Source: Dendrocalamus latiflorus
Lineage: Eukaryota > Streptophyta > Magnoliopsida > Poales > Poaceae
Assembly (NCBI GenBank): GCA_017311315.1
Contig: CM029631.1
Coordinates: 11,813,910-11,877,909 of the forward strand
Direction of reading: 5' to 3'
Length of the DNA: 64,000 nt
Part shown: in pieces, positions 60,101-64,000 of the stretch
Numbering within the stretch: the stretch's first letter is position 1
Layout of the letters: each line of letters begins with the position of its first letter
Made by a program: the position numbers and the translations under genes
Notes under the pieces: generated by a model
What the model saw: the letters and a program-made list of their open reading frames with translations, nothing else
What the model was told of the DNA's origin: nothing
The model's database searches: none

Positions 60101-61307
60101 CATAGCAGAGCTATAGCCGGCTATAGCCGCTCATAGCTGTGGAGAACCCCTGCCGCTAAATGCCATAGCCGGCAATTTAAAACATTGCTTGTCTGTAATA
60201 TTACCATATAATTACTCACTCATAGCATGATTTTTTTGTACAGAAGCACGGCTATAAACAACAAGCCTTGACAAGTCCAAAGCTGAATGGTAGTCCATGA
60301 AAGGAGATGAAGCAATTTTCAAGAGCAGTTGGATGGGTATATGCATCATTACAATCTCCAAAATAATCATATTATGAGGCTAAGAGCAGTTCATTGCTCC
60401 TACAGGCTGCAACAATTTCCTATAATTTTTTCAGGCAAACATGTATACAGTGAAGCTGCTGTATTCTAGTGCATTTCTAGCTAACTTGCACAAGTAATCG
60501 AAAACCACACTGAAACAACCGCCTGCTTCTCTTTACTCATATATACACACGACCAATACAACAACCAATTATGCACGATGGACATAGTAAGAAAATCAAA
60601 CATGGAGACGAATTCTAGAGAAGTTAGAACGCCACTTGCCATGTTGCAACATTGAGCTGATCCGCAGCAGCGCTACTGAGACCCAGAGTACCAGAGGAGC
60701 TTAAAGAGCCAAGAGACCCTGCAAATCATACCACTATGTAATGTGCACTATCACTGACAAAATAACAGGTAAGTTACACTTCTCCACAATGGAGGAAAGC
60801 TACCAAGCACGATTAAACCTAGTAAGCTTGAGTACACTGCTATACTAGGAGTAAATTCAGCATTGCAGCACATAAAGGAATCAAGAACAGAAGAAAATTA
60901 CCTCGAGAACCAACAGATACCAAACGGGGGCAGTAGGTGCAGACGCCCTGACGAAATTGAGCAGCGTAACTCAAAGGATCGGAGATAACCAACCCATAAT
61001 AGAAAAGATGCATATTTTGAGGCAAGCGGTCCGCGCCCCTACCTGGTGCGTCTCGCCGGCGCGGTACAGGACGTCCATGTCGAGCGCCGCGGTCTTGAAG
61101 GTAGGGTCGGCTCCGGGGTCGTCGGCGAGCCCGAGCAGCTCATCCTGAGGATCAGCAAAAGAAGTGGAGTCGGGTTCTAGAGCCACAACGTTGTACGGAC
61201 AGGGTAGGACACAATTTGTTAGGATCTTGCGGGACCTGGAAGTTCCAGAAGTGGGCGCCGACGAAGTTGGCGAAGCCGCCGACCTGCGCCGTCACGACCT
61301 CCCTCAT
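57170..61307 (-). CDS. DML1: Misato/DML1-like tubulin-related protein, nine exons, intact
   Basis: Misato family proteins (yeast Dml1, human MSTO1) resemble tubulin and act in mitochondrial inheritance, morphology and fusion; the plant role is little known. Exons in gene order: 61307-61236, 61144-61043, 60947-60902, 60718-60640, 59482-59131, 58968-58719, 58252-58010, 57928-57809, 57618-57170, totalling 1713 nt (570 residues plus stop). The N-terminus MREVVTAQVGGFANFVGAHF begins the tubulin-like segment, followed by LDMDVLYRAGETHQ and YCPRLVSVGS. The middle contains LENGVNFWTDYSKVQYHPQS and QFIVDDSGGFSSVAAQYLEN. The C-terminus has SLSLQRHGAARGGVGSQVLR and ends LTSDSD. Intron 4 uses a GC donor (ATG|GCAAGT), fixed by the TWSG frame; all others are GT-AG. 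Intron 4 also houses a hAT element, and a Mutator MITE lies 174 bp upstream of the ATG. Family assignment is strong. Confidence 0.92.
59576..60187. mobile_element. hAT-type element in DML1 intron 4, 612 bp
   Basis: Ends CAATGTTTTAAATCGCCGG and CCGGCAATTTAAAACATTG form an inverted repeat. Target duplications cttgtcag (59568-59575) and cttgtctg (60188-60195) match at 7 of 8. The interior is full of GCCGCTAT/ATAGCGGC palindromes. A second copy of the terminal phrase (caatgttttaaattgcc) at about 59893 hints at an internal duplication or nested relative. It does not touch splice sites. Confidence 0.85.
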
Positions 61308-61480
61308 CTCTCCCCCTCGCGCCTCCGGGAGGACTGTGTATGGTTAGCGGGGTTACGGAGATCGCGCGGTGGAGCAACCAGTGGCCGCCGCCGCCGGAGA
61401 AGAATGGGAAGATGAAGCGGCGGGTCCCCGAGAGAGCGAGCAAAAGGAGTGGGACTCGACGAGGGGTAGGGCAGCGCGCG

Positions 61481-61763
61481 GAGAAATTTCGATATTTGAC
61501 ACTGAATATGTGCGCTTCTCAACTTTTAACCCCCAATTCGCACGCCTTTGGAAATTTAACCCTGTCACTGCGAATTCTTTTGATTCAAGGGATTCTCTTC
61601 ATTTTCGCAGTGACAAGTGTCAAAATAGAAAAGGAGAGAAAATGAGGATAATCCCTTGAATCAAAAAAATTCGCAGTGACAGGGTTAAATTTCCAAAGGC
61701 GTGCGAATTGGGGGTTAAAAGTTGAGAGGCACACGTATTCAGTGTCAAATATCGAAATTTCTC
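61481..61763. mobile_element. Mutator-type foldback MITE upstream of DML1, 283 bp
   Basis: A nearly perfect hairpin: arms of over 110 bp, starting gagaaatttcgatatttgac and ending in its complement, with mirrored 'aatttaaccctgtcactgcg' and 'cgcagtgacagggttaaatt'. A perfect 9-bp duplication cagcgcgcg flanks it (61472-61480, 61764-61772), fitting Mutator. It begins 174 bp from the DML1 ATG, in or next to the promoter. Confidence 0.92.
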
Positions 61764-61772
61764 CAGCGCGCG

Positions 61773-62900
61773 CGTGCCTGTGACATGTCAGCCCTGGTTA
61801 TGTGAGGTTGGGCCGAGTCAGCGAGTTCGATACGTCGTCCGGTCCGGCATGAGTCTCTCTCATTCTCTCTCTCCTCTCTCAGCATAGCATCATCATAATC
61901 ATATATACCTAGAAAAAGCACAGCATCATGTCATCAATCACAAAGCAGCATGCATCTCTGTGCCGAATTTTTTCTATTTAAGTCTTTTTTGAAAAATATT
62001 CACATTTAGACCCCTAGTGGTTTTAATTCCGTTTTTGGACCCAGGGGGTCGGCGCCGTGACCCACGGCGCCGAGGTAACACGTCTCGGCGCCGTGGAGCA
62101 CGGCTCCGAGGTGCCAGGCCCACTCCAGCCTGGTGGCCTGCTTGGCGCTAACGTGGCAGCACCTCGGCGCCGTGGATCGTGGCTCCGAGCTCGGAGCCGT
62201 GGGTCGTGGCGCCGAGCTCGGAGCCGTAGATCGTGGCGCCGAGCTGCCTGCCACGTGGCGCCAAGCTCCCTGCCACGTCTGCAGACACTCGGCGTCTAGG
62301 GTTTGCACCGATCAGGCTTTACGTTGTCGCAAAAAGAATTACTAGTTGTATTTTGTTAATTTTGTTACTAGTTGCAGGAACTGTAATGATTATAAGTTTT
62401 GTTAATTTTGTAGTTGTGAATTACAAAACAATTTGAAAAAATTGTAAAACAAGTTTATATTGATTGGCTCGTTGTAGATGCATAAAAAAATATGGTAATT
62501 TTTTTAGGAACGATTGTGCGTAGAACGGTCGATATATAAAATGGTAAGTGACTTTTAAGGTATGATATGTTTTAAGGGTTTGCAATTCCCGTGATTTTTG
62601 TAAGGTTTGGTAATTTTGTAGTTGTAATATGGGAACGAATCTGATGAAGTCGTAATAAAAGTTTATGTTCATTGCAAGTTGCACATGCAAACCAAATTAT
62701 GCTAAATTTTTTGCCGAAGGATTGAGCGTAGAAATATCGATGCATATAGTGGTAAGTGATATTTCGAAGGTGAGTGATATTTTGACATGGCAGGCATGTG
62801 GCATGTGTGCAACTCTGTACTTCTAATGTTCAGAATTCCACCACTAGTCCTAACATGCATGCCTTAGGGAAAGTAACTTGCTGGGTCTATTACATTTTGT
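61773..62900. other. Transposon-like GC block and diverged repeats, no ORF
   Basis: At 62045-62300 the motif cggcgccgtgg / ggctccgag recurs about eight times in both orientations, a signature often seen in large plant transposons. At about 62390-62760 two diverged copies of a roughly 200-bp AT-rich unit (ttttgtagttgtgaatt..., ttttgtagttgtaatatg...) lie in tandem. Both blocks are downstream of the GRF gene and could belong to the same mobile element. No terminal repeats were found. Confidence 0.45.
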
Positions 62901-63510
62901 CTACTGGGTGTAGCGTGGTTGTTTCCCCTTTTTGTCACGCCCTGAAGATGGCTCCGCTGCATCCTTCTTCCTGTCACTCTTGGTCTTGAGAGCTGCCTCC
63001 CGAGCTTGAAGCTCCTCCTCCTGACGCTTGATGGCAGCTTCACGCAGACTTAACTGCTCTCGCCTCCTTTGCAACTCATCCTCCTTGCCCTTCAGACGGA
63101 TTTGGTCCACCCTCACGCGGCGCTCTTGGTCAAGCCGCATCTGTCGTTCCACCTCGCGAGCCTGAGTCATCTTGACAAAATATTGTGCTTTGTTTTCCAC
63201 CTCCACTGCCCGGTTATTTGGCCATGCCGGCGACACCCGATCCACCCATTCGATGAACCTGCAAGCCTATGTGTGGCGTGGTAGATGTCATCGATCAAGT
63301 TGAAAAAAGATAACGAGAAACAAATGATTTAGTTGTGGTCGTTACCACGAAGTCGTCATCCAGGTCAGGACATTTGAAGAACCTACGGCCGTATTTGGCT
63401 CGTTGTACTCGATCAGTCCAGACTCCCAACATCGTTCTAAAGCCGCAATGGCACTTCGGGCGCTCATGCCACTCCGGCACTCCAAATGGGTCGGACCTCC
63501 AGGAAGACAT
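62901..63510 (-). CDS. GRF-type zinc-finger / coiled-coil protein, two exons
   Basis: Exons 63510-63346 and 63266-62901 (GT-AG) give 176 residues. The GRF zinc finger is complete only after splicing: Cys20 and Cys22 (PKCHCGFRTMLGVW), Cys47 (GRRFFKCPD) and, from exon 2, Cys57 with aromatic Phe59 and Trp62 (ACRFIEWVD). Residues from about 85 on form a charged coiled coil (ARELERQ-type heptads, for example GKEDELQRRREQLSLREAAI), ending in a basic tail. GRF fingers bind single-stranded nucleic acid. Small GRF/coiled-coil genes of this shape are abundant in rice and often travel with transposons, which fits the repeat-rich surroundings. The start is the ATG nearest the finger; an in-frame ATG lies 18 codons upstream. 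Its role is unknown. Confidence 0.75.
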
Positions 63511-63757
63511 TGTTGTGTAGTAGTATTGTGATGCCTTGAGGAGGAGATGTGGTATGGAAGACATAGGAGGGAGGCCTTTATGTAGGCAGGTTATCTGGTG
63601 CAGTGGACATAGTCCATGGAGAGGATATTTTCGCTTTTCCTGGATTCCAGTGTAGCAATAAATGGCCCTATGTAGGCTTTTCAGAGACTATAGTCTCGTA
63701 ATAAATTCATAGTTCGTAGCCTTTTCAGAGATTGGACCATTCAAAGCCTAGAAAGCT

Positions 63758-64000
63758 AAAGACCTACGCCCCTATATGTGTACAGGCCTACAGGCCTACT
63801 CCTGTAAAGGCTAAAGACCTACGCCCTATATGTGTACAGGCTAAAGGCCTACTCCGTCACTGCGCAAAGCTGGCATATGCTGCCTCGTTTTGTCATGTCA
63901 CTGAGCAAAATCTGAACTCTTTTGTCATGTCACTGAGCAAAGCTGCCCTCTTTTGTCATCTCACTGAGCAAAAGCTGACCTCTTGTGTCATGTCCCTGAG
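63758..64000. repeat. Tandem repeats at the right edge
   Basis: About 63758-63855 holds two copies of a unit with aaagacctacgccc and tatatgtgtacagg, roughly 50-60 bp apart. From about 63890 a unit of about 33 bp, tttgtcatgtcactgagcaaa plus spacer, occurs four times and runs off the window. Confidence 0.82.

Overview
This is nuclear plant DNA from a grass, most likely Oryza or a close relative. The genes are split by GT-AG introns, the coding exons are GC-rich at their 5' ends, and the intergenic space is full of grass-type transposons (hAT and Mutator MITEs, Stowaway, copia, gypsy, LINE). From memory, the order APT1 - CTU2 - CYCD5;1 - Ca2+-ATPase matches a stretch of rice chromosome 12 (Os12g0589100 down to about Os12g0586600). 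That correspondence is recall, not a search result.

Layout. 1-3.6 kb: rotted SIRE-like copia element (minus strand) running off the left edge, with a clean 515-bp hAT MITE inside it. 6.2-9.1 kb: intact six-exon adenine phosphoribosyltransferase gene (plus). 12.4-14.4 kb: internally deleted, frameshifted CTU2 (tRNA 2-thiolation) pseudogene. 18.0-19.8 kb: LINE-type insertion carrying a broken C-terminal piece of GDP-mannose 4,6-dehydratase, with a 15-bp target duplication. 21.3-22.8 kb: intact five-exon D-type cyclin. 23-33 kb: no host gene; several MITEs and an LTR-like remnant. 33-40 kb: relic of an ABCB (MDR/PGP) transporter gene, minus strand, cut apart by a 2.3-kb LTR-type insertion and a 3.5-kb element holding a copia gag. 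40.0-47.1 kb: complete but non-autonomous gypsy-type LTR element with tandem arrays and an antisense coiled-coil ORF. 48-53 kb: intact seven-exon autoinhibited Ca2+-ATPase (minus). 57.2-61.3 kb: intact nine-exon Misato/DML1-like gene (minus), with a hAT element in intron 4 and a Mutator MITE just upstream of its start. 62.9-63.5 kb: two-exon GRF zinc-finger/coiled-coil gene (minus), probably transposon-associated.

The intact host genes (APT, cyclin D, Ca2+-ATPase, DML1) are unrelated housekeeping or regulatory genes; nothing suggests a functional cluster. I found no tRNA, rRNA or CRISPR. I did not find a new biological system. The most informative structures are the ABCB relic whose reading frame returns when one insertion and one target-site copy are ignored, the LINE/GMD chimera, the broken CTU2 copy and the repeat-filled gypsy element. 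Exon boundaries were placed by hand from splice signals and reading-frame continuity, without transcript evidence.
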